Origin: Mycolicibacter sinensis
GTDB taxonomy: Bacteria > Actinomycetota > Actinomycetes > Mycobacteriales > Mycobacteriaceae
Reading direction: 5' to 3'
DNA length: 64,000 nt
NCBI RefSeq assembly: GCF_001667945.1
Contig: NZ_LZJK01000111.1
Location: 1-64,000, forward strand
This document shows, one piece after another, positions 1 to 9,722 of the stretch. The first letter of the stretch is position 1; each line of letters starts with the position of its first letter. The notes under the pieces were generated by a model, which saw only the letters and a program-made list of their open reading frames with translations, did no database searches and was not told where the DNA came from. A program made the translations under genes and the position numbers.

Positions 1-370
1 GGAGGCGGGCAAGCACCCCGACAGCGACGAACTCGACTTCCCGCCGCGCTACCGGGTCGGCGCGGACAGCACGCTGAGCACCGACTACGAGCTGGTGGAA
101 CTCCCTCGCACCGGCACCGTCTACACCGAGGTCAGCGTGCACCTGCCGGTCCCGGGTCTGCGGACGCCCTACTCGCTGGTGATCGTCGAGCTCGATGACG
201 TCGCGGTCCGGGCCCTGGTGAAGGTGACCGGAGCCCCGGCCGGCAGCGCCTGGATCGGCGACCGCGGCCGGCTGGTGCTGCGCCGGATCGCGGTGCGCTC
301 CGGGGTGCCCGACTACGGCTACGCCTTCGAGCCGTTCGACCCGGCGGATCAACCGGAGGCGGTCGCATGA
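1..370 (+). CDS. Zn-ribbon/OB-fold (DUF35) protein, C-terminal part
   Basis: The frame is open from the window edge, so the N-terminus, including any zinc ribbon, lies outside. The visible 122 residues have the OB-fold half of DUF35 proteins: FPPRY near the start, then a beta-rich stretch with GTVYTEV and VIVELDD, and a final YAFEPFD. DUF35 proteins are small acyl-CoA-binding partners of SCP2-type thiolases. Here the stop overlaps the start of a thiolase by 4 bases, the usual paired arrangement. The likely role is substrate presentation or complex formation with that thiolase. The family call rests on the C-terminal half alone. Confidence 0.8.
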   Translation, partial: EAGKHPDSDELDFPPRYRVGADSTLSTDYELVELPRTGTVYTEVSVHLPVPGLRTPYSLVIVELDDVAVRALVKVTGAPAGSAWIGDRGRLVLRRIAVRSGVPDYGYAFEPFDPADQPEAVA

Positions 371-1536
371 GACGCGTGGCGATTGTCGGCGCCGGGATGA
401 CGCCATTCCGGGAGCATTTCGCGCTGGGCATCAAGGACCTGTTGCCGATGGCTTTCGCCGAGTGCGCCGCGACCGTCGACAAGGGACTGGCCAAGACCGA
501 TGTCCAGGCGGCCTGGTTCGGGGCGCTGGGCACCACCGACGGCTTTCCGTCCGGGATCCTGGCCGACACACTGGGGCTGCCGGACCTGCCCGTCACCCGG
601 GTGGAGAACTCCTGCGCCACCGGCAACGACGCGGTCCGCAACGCACTGTTCGCGGTAGCCTCCGGCGCGCTCGACGTCGCCCTGGTCATCGGCGCGGACA
701 AACTCCGTGAGATCGCCACCAAGGACATGCTGTGGGCCTGGGAGGGGGCGGTGGGCAACATGGCGTGGGACTATCCGCTCGGCTTGGTGGCCCCCGCCGG
801 TTTCGCCTTGCATCTGCAGCGCTATCTGCACGAATCGCCCGCCACCCGGGAACATCTGGCGATGGTGGCGGTGAAGAACCACCGGCACGGAGTGGCCAAC
901 CCCAAGGCTCGGCTGCGCTTCGAGATCACCCTGGAACAAGCCCTCGAAGCCCCCATGGTGGTGTCGCCGTTCGGCGTCTATGACTGCGCGCCGCAGAGCG
1001 ACGGCGCGGCCGCTTTGGTGCTCGCCGCCGAAGACGTGGTCGACCGCTTCACCGATCGACCGGTGTGGATTCGCGGGGTCGGGCTGGGCCTGGACTCGGT
1101 GATGCACCAGCACAAGCGCGACATGACGACGTTTCCGGCGACGGTGCGCGCCGCCAAGCAGGCGTTCGCCATGGCCGGATTGACGCCGGCCGACATCGAC
1201 GTCGCCGAAGTGCACGACTATTTCACCGGGGTGGAACTGATCAGCTACGAAGATCTCGGGTTCGCGGAACGGTTCGAGGCTTACAAACTGCTGGAAACCG
1301 GGGTGACCAGCGTCGGGGGCGCGCTGCCGGTGAACCCCAGTGGCGGTTTGAAATGCAAAGGCCACCCCCCGGGTGCCACCGGTGTGGCACAGTGCGTAGA
1401 ACTCTTCGAGCAGTTGCGCGGTACGGCGGTCAATCAGGTCGATGGCGCCCGGATCGGCTTGGCGCACAACATCGGCGGTCCGACTGCGGTATCGGCGGTC
1501 ACCATCGTGGAAGGGGGCGGCGATGGATCACGCTGA
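367..1536 (+). CDS. Thiolase family protein (SCP2/acetyl-CoA acetyltransferase type)
   Basis: A 389-residue thiolase-fold protein expected to carry out thiolytic cleavage of a 3-ketoacyl-CoA, or a retro-aldol/lyase reaction as in some steroid side-chain thiolases. The nucleophile motif NSCATGNDA places the reactive Cys at about residue 83. The HDYFTGVELI segment and the late GHPPGATG motif (His near 333) match the SCP2-thiolase subfamily. It is translationally coupled to the DUF35 gene by an ATGA overlap and ends 21 bp before mceA, so it probably belongs to the mce transcript. This suggests that the imported lipid is degraded through CoA thioesters. The substrate cannot be read from the sequence. 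Confidence 0.88.
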   Translation: MRRVAIVGAGMTPFREHFALGIKDLLPMAFAECAATVDKGLAKTDVQAAWFGALGTTDGFPSGILADTLGLPDLPVTRVENSCATGNDAVRNALFAVASGALDVALVIGADKLREIATKDMLWAWEGAVGNMAWDYPLGLVAPAGFALHLQRYLHESPATREHLAMVAVKNHRHGVANPKARLRFEITLEQALEAPMVVSPFGVYDCAPQSDGAAALVLAAEDVVDRFTDRPVWIRGVGLGLDSVMHQHKRDMTTFPATVRAAKQAFAMAGLTPADIDVAEVHDYFTGVELISYEDLGFAERFEAYKLLETGVTSVGGALPVNPSGGLKCKGHPPGATGVAQCVELFEQLRGTAVNQVDGARIGLAHNIGGPTAVSAVTIVEGGGDGSR

Positions 1537-1557
1537 CGGCAGGGTGACGGCGGGGTA

Positions 1558-2859
1558 ATGGTTCTCGGGGCGACCGCAGATCCACCGTTGGGACGACAAG
1601 TCGACGACTCGGACCAGCGGGGTTCCACCGCGCGGAGACGTCGGGCCGTCGGTCAGCGCCGGGAGCAGCCGGCCTACCTGCGGCCCCTGGTCGGGCTGGT
1701 GACGATCGTGACGATCGCGGTGGTCGTCGGGCTGGCGATCGGCTTGTTCCGCGGCAGCTTCACCGGCACGGTGCCGGTCACGGTGGTCTCGCAGCGGGCC
1801 GGTCTGGTGATGTATCCCGACGCCAAGGTCAAACTGCGCGGGGTTCAGGTGGGCAAGGTCGGGGCCATCGATCCTCAACCGGACGGCACCGCGGTCCTGC
1901 GGCTGGAGATGCAACCGGAGCAACTGCGGTTGATTCCGGCGAACGTCACCGCCCGGATCGCCTCCTCGACCGTGTTCGGCGCTAAGTCGGTCGAGTTGGT
2001 GGCGCCGCCGGATCCGGATGCAACCAGGCTGCATGCCGGCCAGGTGCTGGCGGGCGAGCATGTCACCGTCGAGATCAACACGGTGTTCCAGCAACTGGTG
2101 CGGGTGTTGGACAAGATCGATCCGAAGAAGCTGAACGAGACCCTGAGTGCGGTCTCGACCGCGTTCAACGGACGCGGGCAGAAGTTGGGGCAGGCGCTCA
2201 CCGACTTCGACAAGCTGCTGGCCGAGATCGAGCCCAGCCTGGGCACCCTGGAACACGAGGCCGCCACCATGGCACCGGTGTTCCGGTCTTACGCCGACGC
2301 GGCGCCCGATCTCACCGCCGCGCTGGGCGCCACCAACACCATGAGTGAGAGCATCGTGGCCGAGCAGAACAGCCTGGACACCTTCCTGATGGCCGCGATC
2401 GGTCTTGCCGATACCGGCAACGAGGTGCTGGGCGAGAACCGGCAGGCCCTGACCGACCTGACGCACGTGCTGGAGCCGACCGCGCAACTGTTGGATAAAT
2501 ACCACGAGGAACTCGGCTGCTCGATCGGCGGCTTGGTGCCGTTCGCCAAGTCCGTGCCGTTCCATGTGCCCGGCATCATCATCACGGCCAGCTTCACCTT
2601 GGCCAAGGAACGCTACCGCTACCCCGATCATCTGCCGAAGGTGGCGGCCCGCTCCGACCGTTCCTACTGCACCGAACTGGGCCTGCCCGACGTACCGCCG
2701 GAATACCGGGTGCCCGCGTTGATCGCCGACACCGGAGCGAACCCGTACGAATACGGCAACCAGGGCATCCTGCTCAACTCCGATGGCCTCAAGCAGGCGC
2801 TGTTCGGACCGATCGGTGGGCCGCCTCGCAACAGCGCCCAGGTGGGGATGCCGGGATGA
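1558..2859 (+). CDS. mceA: MCE family protein, MceA-type
   Basis: First of six consecutive MCE proteins. MceA-F proteins form a hexameric shuttle or tube carrying lipids or steroids across the mycobacterial cell envelope to a YrbE/MceG ABC transporter. The 433-residue product has a basic cytoplasmic N-terminus, one membrane helix at about 44-63, and an MCE domain starting near 72 (with KLRGVQVGKVG). A long helical region follows, then a C-terminal domain with paired cysteines that is typical of the A subunit. No nearer in-frame start is obvious and the ribosome-binding site (GGCGGGG) is weak. The stop overlaps mceB by 4 bases. Confidence 0.93.
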   Translation: MVLGATADPPLGRQVDDSDQRGSTARRRRAVGQRREQPAYLRPLVGLVTIVTIAVVVGLAIGLFRGSFTGTVPVTVVSQRAGLVMYPDAKVKLRGVQVGKVGAIDPQPDGTAVLRLEMQPEQLRLIPANVTARIASSTVFGAKSVELVAPPDPDATRLHAGQVLAGEHVTVEINTVFQQLVRVLDKIDPKKLNETLSAVSTAFNGRGQKLGQALTDFDKLLAEIEPSLGTLEHEAATMAPVFRSYADAAPDLTAALGATNTMSESIVAEQNSLDTFLMAAIGLADTGNEVLGENRQALTDLTHVLEPTAQLLDKYHEELGCSIGGLVPFAKSVPFHVPGIIITASFTLAKERYRYPDHLPKVAARSDRSYCTELGLPDVPPEYRVPALIADTGANPYEYGNQGILLNSDGLKQALFGPIGGPPRNSAQVGMPG

Positions 2860-3884
2860 GAAGAGAACTGGGACCCCTGGTCAAGTTCGGCATCTACGCC
2901 GCGGTGATGGTGCTGGCCACGATATTTCTGTTCGCGATCTTCGCCGAGGTCCGGACCGGACCGACGGCGGGCTACCAGGCGGTCTTCTCCGACGCCTCCC
3001 GGCTCAAGGCCGGCGACAGCGTGCGGGTGGCCGGAGTCCGGGTCGGCACGGTCGGTCGCGTCTCCCTGCGTCCGGACGGCACGGTGCTGGTCAAATTCCG
3101 GGCCGACCGGAACATTCCGCTCACCACCGGCACACAGGCCTCGGTGCGTTACCTGAACCTGGTCGGTGACCGCTATCTGGAACTGACGGACGGGCCGGGC
3201 TCGACCCGGCTGTTGCCGGTGGGTTCGGAGATCCCGCTGGAGCGGACTGCGCCCGCACTGGATCTGGACCTGTTGCTCAACGGCCTCAAGCCGGTGATCC
3301 GTGGACTCAATCCCACCGACGTCAACTCGCTCACGGCCTCGTTGATCCAGATCATGCAGGGCCAAGGCGGCACCATCGACTCACTGATGTCGCGGACGTC
3401 GTCGTTCTCGACCTCCCTGGCCGACAACAACCAGGTGATCGAGTCCCTGATCGACCAACTGCGCACGACGCTGGCCACTTTGTCCAACGGCGACAAGCGG
3501 TTCTCCGGGGCGATCGACCGGCTCGGCAAGCTGGTCGCCGGGCTGGCGGCCGACCGCGACCCGATCGGGACCGCGGTGACGGCACTGGACCGCGGCACGG
3601 CGTCGCTGGCCGATCTGCTCGGCAACGCGCGGGATCCGTTGACCCACACCATCACTCAGGTCGATCGGTTGACCACCGCGATCAACGCCGACCTGGCCGG
3701 CCTGGACATGTCGTTGCAGAAGGCGCCGGAGAACTACCGCAAGGCCATCCGGCTCGGCGCTTACGGCGGGTTCATCCAGTACTACCTCTGCGCGGTCCAG
3801 ATCCGGGTCAGCGACACCCAGGGACGCACCGCGGTGTTCCCGTGGATCAAAGCGGAGGAGGGCCGATGCAGCGACACCGAGTGA
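2856..3884 (+). CDS. mceB: MCE family protein, MceB-type
   Basis: A 342-residue MCE protein with a membrane anchor at about 10-30, followed by the MCE beta-barrel domain. The signatures are RVAGVRVGTVGRV near 60 and YLNLVGDRYLEL near 100. A long predominantly helical segment after it probably contributes to the lipid tunnel. The size and the absence of a proline-rich tail fit the B position. Its ATG overlaps the mceA stop (ATGA), which indicates translational coupling. The cysteine near the C-terminus (FIQYYLCAVQ) is characteristic of MceB proteins. Assignment to a numbered mce operon is not possible from the sequence alone. Confidence 0.93.
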   Translation: MRRELGPLVKFGIYAAVMVLATIFLFAIFAEVRTGPTAGYQAVFSDASRLKAGDSVRVAGVRVGTVGRVSLRPDGTVLVKFRADRNIPLTTGTQASVRYLNLVGDRYLELTDGPGSTRLLPVGSEIPLERTAPALDLDLLLNGLKPVIRGLNPTDVNSLTASLIQIMQGQGGTIDSLMSRTSSFSTSLADNNQVIESLIDQLRTTLATLSNGDKRFSGAIDRLGKLVAGLAADRDPIGTAVTALDRGTASLADLLGNARDPLTHTITQVDRLTTAINADLAGLDMSLQKAPENYRKAIRLGAYGGFIQYYLCAVQIRVSDTQGRTAVFPWIKAEEGRCSDTE

Positions 3885-3930
3885 GCAGCACGCTGCCCGG
3901 TCCCGCGCCGGCACGGCGGGGGGCCCGCTG

Positions 3931-5025
3931 ATGCTGAAGTATCGCGGCGGCCATCTGAGCAGGATGGGCTTGATCGGCATTGTGGTCGTGGCCTTCGTGG
4001 TCGCGATCGGGCTGCAGCCCGAGCAGTTGATCCAGTGGGCCACCTGCGTGCGCTACCAGGCCCGGTTCGCCGAAGCCGGTGGCCTGAGCACCGGTGCCGA
4101 CGTCACGCTGTCGGGGATCAAGGTCGGCTCGGTCACCGATGTCGCCCTCGACAACGGCGACGCATTGGTGACGTTCACCTTGGCCGGCAAGTACCCGCTG
4201 GGATCGCAGACCACCGCGCACATCCGCACCGGGTCGCTGCTCGGCGAGCGAGTGCTGACCGTGGAGCCGGCCGGCAGCGGCAAGATGCGTCCGCTCGAGG
4301 CCATCCCGCTCACGCGTACGTCGTCGCCGTACTCATTGGTCGACGTCGTCGGCGAACTGACCTCCAATACCGCCGGCACCGACACCGAGTCGCTGAACCG
4401 GTCGCTGGACACCCTCTCGGACACCATCGACCAGATTGCTCCGCAGTTGGGGCCGACGTTCGACGGACTGAGCCGGCTGTCCCGGGCGGTGAACAGCCGC
4501 AACGAAGGCCTTGCCGACCTGCTGAAGTCGGCCGCGGATCTCACCGGTGTGCTCTCCGAACGCAGCAAGCAGATCAATTCGCTGATCCTGGACGCCGACA
4601 GCCTTGTCGAAGTGCTCAACACCCGACGGCAAGCAATCGTCAACCTACTGGTGAGCACGTCGGCGGTGTCGCGGCAGCTGTCCGAACTGGTCGCCCAGAA
4701 CAACGAACAGCTCAAACCGACGCTCGACAAGATCATCGAGCTGAACAAGATCCTGGAGAAGAACCGGGACAACCTCGCCAAGGCGCTGCCCGGCCTGGCG
4801 AAATACGAACTCACCCAAGGCGAGACGGTGTCCAACGGGGCCTACTACAGCGCTTACGTGCCGAACATCTTCCTGCCGCAGCTGCTTCAGCCGTTCATGG
4901 ACTACATCTTTGGCTTCCGGCGCGGCGTCGATGCTGGGCAACCGCCGGACAATGCCGGGCCGCGTGCCGAACTGCCGTTCCCGATCAACGGGATTCCGCA
5001 ACCAGGAGACTTGCCGCCCCGATGA
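3931..5025 (+). CDS. mceC: MCE family protein, MceC-type
   Basis: A 364-residue MCE protein with a membrane helix at about 12-28, then an MCE domain (ADVTLSGIKVGSVTDV and TGSLLGERVLTVEP). An extended amphipathic helical region with many Leu/Ile/Asn heptads runs from about 150 to 290. The ATG at 3931 is the only ordinary start near the anchor, and it lies 46 bp after the mceB stop. This is the only sizeable gap in the mce run. The product should sit in the inner membrane/periplasm as the C subunit of the Mce hexamer. The stop overlaps mceD by 4 bases. Confidence 0.93.
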   Translation: MLKYRGGHLSRMGLIGIVVVAFVVAIGLQPEQLIQWATCVRYQARFAEAGGLSTGADVTLSGIKVGSVTDVALDNGDALVTFTLAGKYPLGSQTTAHIRTGSLLGERVLTVEPAGSGKMRPLEAIPLTRTSSPYSLVDVVGELTSNTAGTDTESLNRSLDTLSDTIDQIAPQLGPTFDGLSRLSRAVNSRNEGLADLLKSAADLTGVLSERSKQINSLILDADSLVEVLNTRRQAIVNLLVSTSAVSRQLSELVAQNNEQLKPTLDKIIELNKILEKNRDNLAKALPGLAKYELTQGETVSNGAYYSAYVPNIFLPQLLQPFMDYIFGFRRGVDAGQPPDNAGPRAELPFPINGIPQPGDLPPR

Positions 5026-6479
5026 AGACTCGTAAACCTCTGCAGATGGCGGCGGCCGCCCTCGTGGCACTGCTGCTGCTGGCGGGTGCGGGCATCCTGG
5101 TCCGCCAAACCATCTTGAAACCGACCCGGATCACCGCGTACTTCTCCTCGGCGACCGCGATCTATCCCGGTGACGAGGTCCGGGTCGCCGGGGTGAAGGT
5201 CGGCACCATCGACCGCATCGAACCGCAGGGTACGCAGGCGAAATTCACCCTGCGGGTCGACCGCAAGGTGCCGGTCCCGGCCGACGCGAAAGCTGTCATC
5301 GTCGCGCCCAACCTGGTGGCGGCGCGGTTCGTTCAGTTGACGCCCGCCTACCATCGCGGTGACGGACCGACCTTGCCTGATGGCGCAGTGATCCCGCGAG
5401 AGCACACCGCGGTCCCGGTCGAGTGGGACGAGGTCAAGACCCAGTTGAATCGGCTTGCCGCCGAATTGGGGCCGCGCAGCGGCGTCTCGGGAACATCGGC
5501 GTCGCGCTTCATCGACAGTGCGGCCAACGCGATGGACGGCAACGGCGCCAAGCTGCGTGAGACGTTGGCGCAGCTGTCCGGCATGGCCCGGATCTTCGCC
5601 GAGGGTAGCGGCAACATCGTCGACATCATCTCGGGCCTGCAGACCTTCGTGACTGCGCTGCGCGACAGCGATCAGCAGATCGTGGTGTTCGAATCCCGGC
5701 TCGCCACCTTGACGAGCGTGGTCAACGACAGCCGATCCAACTTGGATGCAGCTCTCACCGATTTCGCCGGCGCGATCGACACGGTGCGGGATTTCGTGGC
5801 GGGCAGCCGCGCCGAAACCGCCGAGGCGCTGAAGGGTGTGGCCAATGTCAGCCAGACGCTGGTTGATTCGAAGAACGCGATCCGCAACATCTTGCATATC
5901 ACCCCGAACGCGATCGCCAATACGCTCAACATGTACAACGTGTCCAGCGGGACCCCGGTGGGTTCGTTCGCGTTTGCCAACTTCAGCAACCCGGTTCAAG
6001 CGATCTGCACGATGACCGGCGCGATCGGCAACGCGACGTCGACCGAGACCGGCAAGTTGTGCGAGCAATACCTCGGGCCGGCCCTGCGGCTGCTGAATTT
6101 CAACGGGCTCCCGTTGCCGATATCCCCATATCTGACCAAGGCGGCCAGCCCGGAGAAGTTGATCTACACCGACCCGGCGTTGATGCCGCACGCGGAGCAC
6201 CCGGGCAACCTGCCCGAACAGGAGCCGTCGATCTCGGCCTACACCGGATTGCACGGTGACGTCCCCCCGCCCCCGGGCTGGACGGATCCGCTACAACCAC
6301 GCGGCTCCTTGGCACCGGACGGACTGCCCGCCGCAGCGACACCGCCGCTGATCCCCGGGGTGCCGCTGCCGAGCCCGACCACGTTCGACGGAATGCTGCT
6401 GCCGGGCGGCCCGCCGCTACCCGGCCCGCCGCCCGGACCGCCGGGACCGCTGCCCGCAGAAGGGGGACCCACGCCATGA
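5022..6479 (+). CDS. mceD: MCE family protein, MceD-type with proline-rich tail
   Basis: The gene starts at the ATG overlapping the mceC stop. The same frame is open further upstream, but that part lies inside mceC and has no MCE features. The 485-residue product has a membrane helix at about 8-27, an MCE domain (EVRVAGVKVGTID, then NLVAARFVQLTP), a helical middle region, and a C-terminal 80-100 residues very rich in proline and glycine (PLPGPPPGPPGP). Such tails are common in the long Mce subunits and may reach into or across the cell wall. The stop overlaps the mceE start by 4 bases. Confidence 0.92.
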   Translation: MKTRKPLQMAAAALVALLLLAGAGILVRQTILKPTRITAYFSSATAIYPGDEVRVAGVKVGTIDRIEPQGTQAKFTLRVDRKVPVPADAKAVIVAPNLVAARFVQLTPAYHRGDGPTLPDGAVIPREHTAVPVEWDEVKTQLNRLAAELGPRSGVSGTSASRFIDSAANAMDGNGAKLRETLAQLSGMARIFAEGSGNIVDIISGLQTFVTALRDSDQQIVVFESRLATLTSVVNDSRSNLDAALTDFAGAIDTVRDFVAGSRAETAEALKGVANVSQTLVDSKNAIRNILHITPNAIANTLNMYNVSSGTPVGSFAFANFSNPVQAICTMTGAIGNATSTETGKLCEQYLGPALRLLNFNGLPLPISPYLTKAASPEKLIYTDPALMPHAEHPGNLPEQEPSISAYTGLHGDVPPPPGWTDPLQPRGSLAPDGLPAAATPPLIPGVPLPSPTTFDGMLLPGGPPLPGPPPGPPGPLPAEGGPTP

Positions 6480-7636
6480 TCGGTCTGCACTCACTGCGGC
6501 GTGGCGCGGCGGTCGCCTTCCTGGTCTGCTGCACTGCGACCGGCTGCGCCTTCGGTGGGCTCAACTCGATGGCTCTGCCGGGTGTTCAGGGCCGCGGAGC
6601 CGGGGCGCAGCATTTCACGGTCCAGCTGGCCAATGTCGGGACACTGGAATCCAATTCGCCGGTGATGCTCTCCGACGTGGTGATCGGCAGCGTCGGCAAG
6701 ATGACCGTCAGCAACTGGCATGCCAACGTCGACATCGCAGTCAACCCCGGCGTCGAAGTCCCGGCCAATGCGGTGGCGACCGTCGGGCAGACCAGCCTGC
6801 TCGGTTCGATGCACCTAGCGCTCAATCCGCCGATCGGGCAGGCGCCGACGGGGCGGCTGATGTCGGGGGCCACCATCGGTTTGAGCGACTCGTCGACCTA
6901 TCCGTCCACCGAGCAGACCCTCTCGTCGCTGGCGGTGCTGGTCAACGGGGGCGGGCTCGGTCAGATCGGTGACATCATCCACAACTTCAGCGCCTCCATG
7001 GCGGGACGCGAAGCCGACATTCGCGATCTGATCGTCCGGCTGGACAACTTCACCGGCGCGCTGGACCGGCAGCGGGACAATATCGTCGAGGCCATCGGCG
7101 AGATGAACCGGGCGGCCACGACTTTTGCCGGGCAGCGCGACACCATCAACCGTGCGCTGAACAAGATCCCCCCGGCCATCGACGTCTTGATCAGGGAGCG
7201 CCCCAAGTTCGTCACGGCGATGACCAAGCTGGGGCAGTTCAGCGACCTATCGGCCGGTCTGGTCAACGACTCCGGGCATCAACTGGTCTCCGACCTCATC
7301 CACATCGAACCGGCGTTGCGTTCGCTGGCCGACATCGGACCGGAGCTCAACTCGGCAGTGGCTTACGCCTCGGCCTTCCCCTACGGCCCCAACGCGATCG
7401 AGCGCGCCGTGCGGGGCGATTTCTTGAACCTGTTCGCCGTCTTCGACCTCACCAAACCGCGACTCAAGCGGGCCATGTTCGCCGGCACGCAGTGGGGCGA
7501 CGAGGACGCAAAACTGGTTCCGGCGCCGGGTGATCCCTGGTACCTGAACTATTCCTACGATCCGCTGCAAGAGCCGATTCTGCGGTCATCGGGTCAGGCC
7601 CCGCCGGGAGCGGTGGCCTCGGGAGGCGGTGGCTAG
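6476..7636 (+). CDS. mceE: MCE family lipoprotein, MceE-type
   Basis: A 386-residue MCE protein whose N-terminus is a lipoprotein signal: a basic start, a hydrophobic core and a lipobox ending at Cys24 (TATGC). The lipobox has Ala rather than Leu at -3, so it is slightly unusual. The E subunit is the lipoprotein in known mce operons (LprK/LprN type), and the position in the operon agrees. The MCE domain includes SDVVIGSVGKM and TSLLGSMHLALNP. It is coupled to mceD by an ATGA overlap and its stop abuts the mceF start directly. The C-terminus has an unstructured Gly/Pro tail. Confidence 0.92.
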   Translation: MIGLHSLRRGAAVAFLVCCTATGCAFGGLNSMALPGVQGRGAGAQHFTVQLANVGTLESNSPVMLSDVVIGSVGKMTVSNWHANVDIAVNPGVEVPANAVATVGQTSLLGSMHLALNPPIGQAPTGRLMSGATIGLSDSSTYPSTEQTLSSLAVLVNGGGLGQIGDIIHNFSASMAGREADIRDLIVRLDNFTGALDRQRDNIVEAIGEMNRAATTFAGQRDTINRALNKIPPAIDVLIRERPKFVTAMTKLGQFSDLSAGLVNDSGHQLVSDLIHIEPALRSLADIGPELNSAVAYASAFPYGPNAIERAVRGDFLNLFAVFDLTKPRLKRAMFAGTQWGDEDAKLVPAPGDPWYLNYSYDPLQEPILRSSGQAPPGAVASGGGG

Positions 7637-9181
7637 ATGCTGACACGCTTTGTCCGGATTCAGCTGATCCTGTTCCTGGTGGCGTCGGTGATCGGCGTGG
7701 CAGCCATGCTTTTCGGCTACATGCAGGTGCCGACCATGCTCGGGATCGGCCGGGTGGTGGTCAAGCTGGACCTGCCCGAAACCGGGGGGCTTTACCGATT
7801 CTCCAACGTCACCTACAACGGGGTGCAGGTCGGCACGGTCACCGATGTCGCGCTGACCGGCAACGGTGTGCGTGCCACGCTGTCGCTGGATCGGTCGCCG
7901 AAGATTCCGGCCGACCTGGTGGCCGCGGTCCGCAGCGTGTCGGCGATCGGCGAACAGTATGTCGACCTGCAGCCGCGCAGCGACGGCGGTCCGTACCTGC
8001 AGAACGGTTCGGTGATCGCGGCCTCCGACACCCAAGTGCCCCAACAGGTCGGTCCGATGCTCGATCAGGTCAGTGCCCTGGTCGACTCGATCCCGAAGGA
8101 CAAGCTCAGCAATCTGCTCGACGAGACCTTCCAGGCGTTCGACGGTGCCGGCTACGACTTCCAGTCACTGCTCGACTCGGCGACCACCATCAGCGGCGAC
8201 GCCAACCGGGTCTCGGACAAGGTACGCAGGCTGGTCGACGACGGTGCGCCACTGCTGGACTCCCAGGAACGAAGCACTGATGCGATCCGGACCTGGGCGC
8301 GCAGTATGGCCGGGATCTCCGAACAGGTAGCCGCCAACGACCCACAGCTGCGCGCGATCCTGCAACGCGGCCCCGGATTCGCCGACGAAGTCTCGGGCCT
8401 GATGCAGGATCTCAAGCCGACGCTGCCGATCCTGCTGGCCAACCTGCACACTCTCGGGCAGGTGCTGATGGTCTACAACCCATCGCTGGAGCAGTTGATG
8501 GTGCTGCTGCCCGGATACATTGCGGCCCAGCAGTCATTCGGTCTGCCCAAGAACAACCCGACCGGGCTGCCGCAGGGCGACTTCACGCTCACCTTCGGTG
8601 ACCCGAATCCCTGCACCGTCGGGTTCCTGCCGCCGTCATCCTGGCGTTCGCCGGCCGACACGACCACGATCGACACCCCCGACGGTCTGTACTGCAAACT
8701 GCCGCAGGATTCACCGGTATCGGTGCGCGGCGCCCGCAACTTCCCCTGTATCGAGCACCCGGGCAAGCGCGCGCCGACCGTCGAACTCTGCGACGACCCC
8801 AAAGGGTTCGTCCCGATCGCGATGCGGCAGCACCTCACCGGCCCCGGGGCGTTCGACCCGAACCTGCTCAAGCAGGGCATCCCGGTCGATGACCGCGTCG
8901 ACTTCAGTGACCGGCTCTTCGCTCCCGTCGTGGGCACCCCGCTGCCGCCGTGGGCCACCCCGTCGGGCACGCCGCCCGATTCCCCGCGGCCGGTGGTGCC
9001 GGCGCCGCCGCCGCCGTTCGCCGGGCACGACGGGAGTGCTGACCAGACGCCCTCGGTCGCCGTGGTGCCCTACGACCCGAACACCGGCAAGTACATGACC
9101 CCCGACGGGCGCTACGAGCAGCAAACCAACCTGGTGCCCGGTTCCGGACCCAAGTCGTGGACCGACTTGATGCCATCTTGA
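7637..9181 (+). CDS. mceF: MCE family protein, MceF-type
   Basis: A 514-residue protein, the last and largest Mce subunit. It has an N-terminal anchor at about 8-27, an MCE domain (NVTYNGVQVGTVTDV, then SAIGEQYVDLQP), a long helical region and a cysteine-containing C-terminal domain (GDPNPCTVGF, YCKLP, FPCIEHPGKR). It ends in a proline-rich tail. The ATG follows the mceE stop with no gap. MceF closes the hexameric lipid channel in current structural models of Mce systems. The cysteine-rich C-terminal domain is a normal feature of F subunits and may be disulfide-stabilised in the envelope. Confidence 0.93.
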   Translation: MLTRFVRIQLILFLVASVIGVAAMLFGYMQVPTMLGIGRVVVKLDLPETGGLYRFSNVTYNGVQVGTVTDVALTGNGVRATLSLDRSPKIPADLVAAVRSVSAIGEQYVDLQPRSDGGPYLQNGSVIAASDTQVPQQVGPMLDQVSALVDSIPKDKLSNLLDETFQAFDGAGYDFQSLLDSATTISGDANRVSDKVRRLVDDGAPLLDSQERSTDAIRTWARSMAGISEQVAANDPQLRAILQRGPGFADEVSGLMQDLKPTLPILLANLHTLGQVLMVYNPSLEQLMVLLPGYIAAQQSFGLPKNNPTGLPQGDFTLTFGDPNPCTVGFLPPSSWRSPADTTTIDTPDGLYCKLPQDSPVSVRGARNFPCIEHPGKRAPTVELCDDPKGFVPIAMRQHLTGPGAFDPNLLKQGIPVDDRVDFSDRLFAPVVGTPLPPWATPSGTPPDSPRPVVPAPPPPFAGHDGSADQTPSVAVVPYDPNTGKYMTPDGRYEQQTNLVPGSGPKSWTDLMPS

Positions 9182-9198
9182 GTGCCGAAGGAGGACGT

Positions 9199-9705
9199 AT
9201 GCGCGCACGTGAATTATTTGTCGCCACAGCGGCTTTCGGACTGGTCGTAGCGGCGACACCCGCACCGCCGGCGCAGGCGGGCCTGGGCTTCGAGCTCAAC
9301 GGCCCCTACCGGGTCATCTCGAAGGGGGACTGGGCCAAGACCAACGAGGTCTTCATGAACGAGGCCACCGTCTCGTCGGTGTGGATGTTCAGCTCCAGTT
9401 GCGAGAATGCGCATGTCTGTACCGGACAGGTGAGCAGCGACCAGGGCTGGACCGCTCCGCTGGAATTCCGCACCTCGCGTTGGATCGTCGACCGGTTCCA
9501 CGAGAACTGGCAGACCTGCCCGGATGGCACCACGTCGCCTGGCCGGCAGCGCTACCAGTTCCAGGGCAGCGACCTCAACGGCCAGTACGACAAACGCAAT
9601 ATCGACCTGCTGGTCGGCTACGACCGGACGATCGGCGTCTCCGGGGCGTGCGGACGCAACCAGCCCACGGTGATCCTGATGCCGCTGAGCGTGCAGCGGC
9701 TCTAG
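9199..9705 (+). CDS. Secreted small protein downstream of mceF (unknown function)
   Basis: The start at 9199 is chosen because AAGGAGG lies 5 bases upstream; an in-frame codon at 9157 would lie inside mceF. The 168-residue product has a Sec signal peptide of about 27 residues ending PAQA before GLGFE. The mature part of about 140 residues carries four cysteines (SSSCEN, HVCTGQ, QTCPDG, GACGRN), which suggests two disulfides. No enzyme motif is seen. The pattern YRVISKGDW...W...C also occurs in the protein two genes downstream, so the two may be distant paralogues. The close position after mceF suggests co-transcription and an envelope role linked to Mce transport. Confidence 0.8.
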   Translation: MRARELFVATAAFGLVVAATPAPPAQAGLGFELNGPYRVISKGDWAKTNEVFMNEATVSSVWMFSSSCENAHVCTGQVSSDQGWTAPLEFRTSRWIVDRFHENWQTCPDGTTSPGRQRYQFQGSDLNGQYDKRNIDLLVGYDRTIGVSGACGRNQPTVILMPLSVQRL

Positions 9706-9722
9706 GTGTGAGGGAAGAAACC

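Noticed and set aside
3866..3931. 21-codon frame between mceB and mceC whose stop overlaps the mceC ATG
   Set aside because: The overlap looks like coupling, but the product has no features, it overlaps the mceB end and has only a moderate ribosome-binding site. It may just fill the gap.
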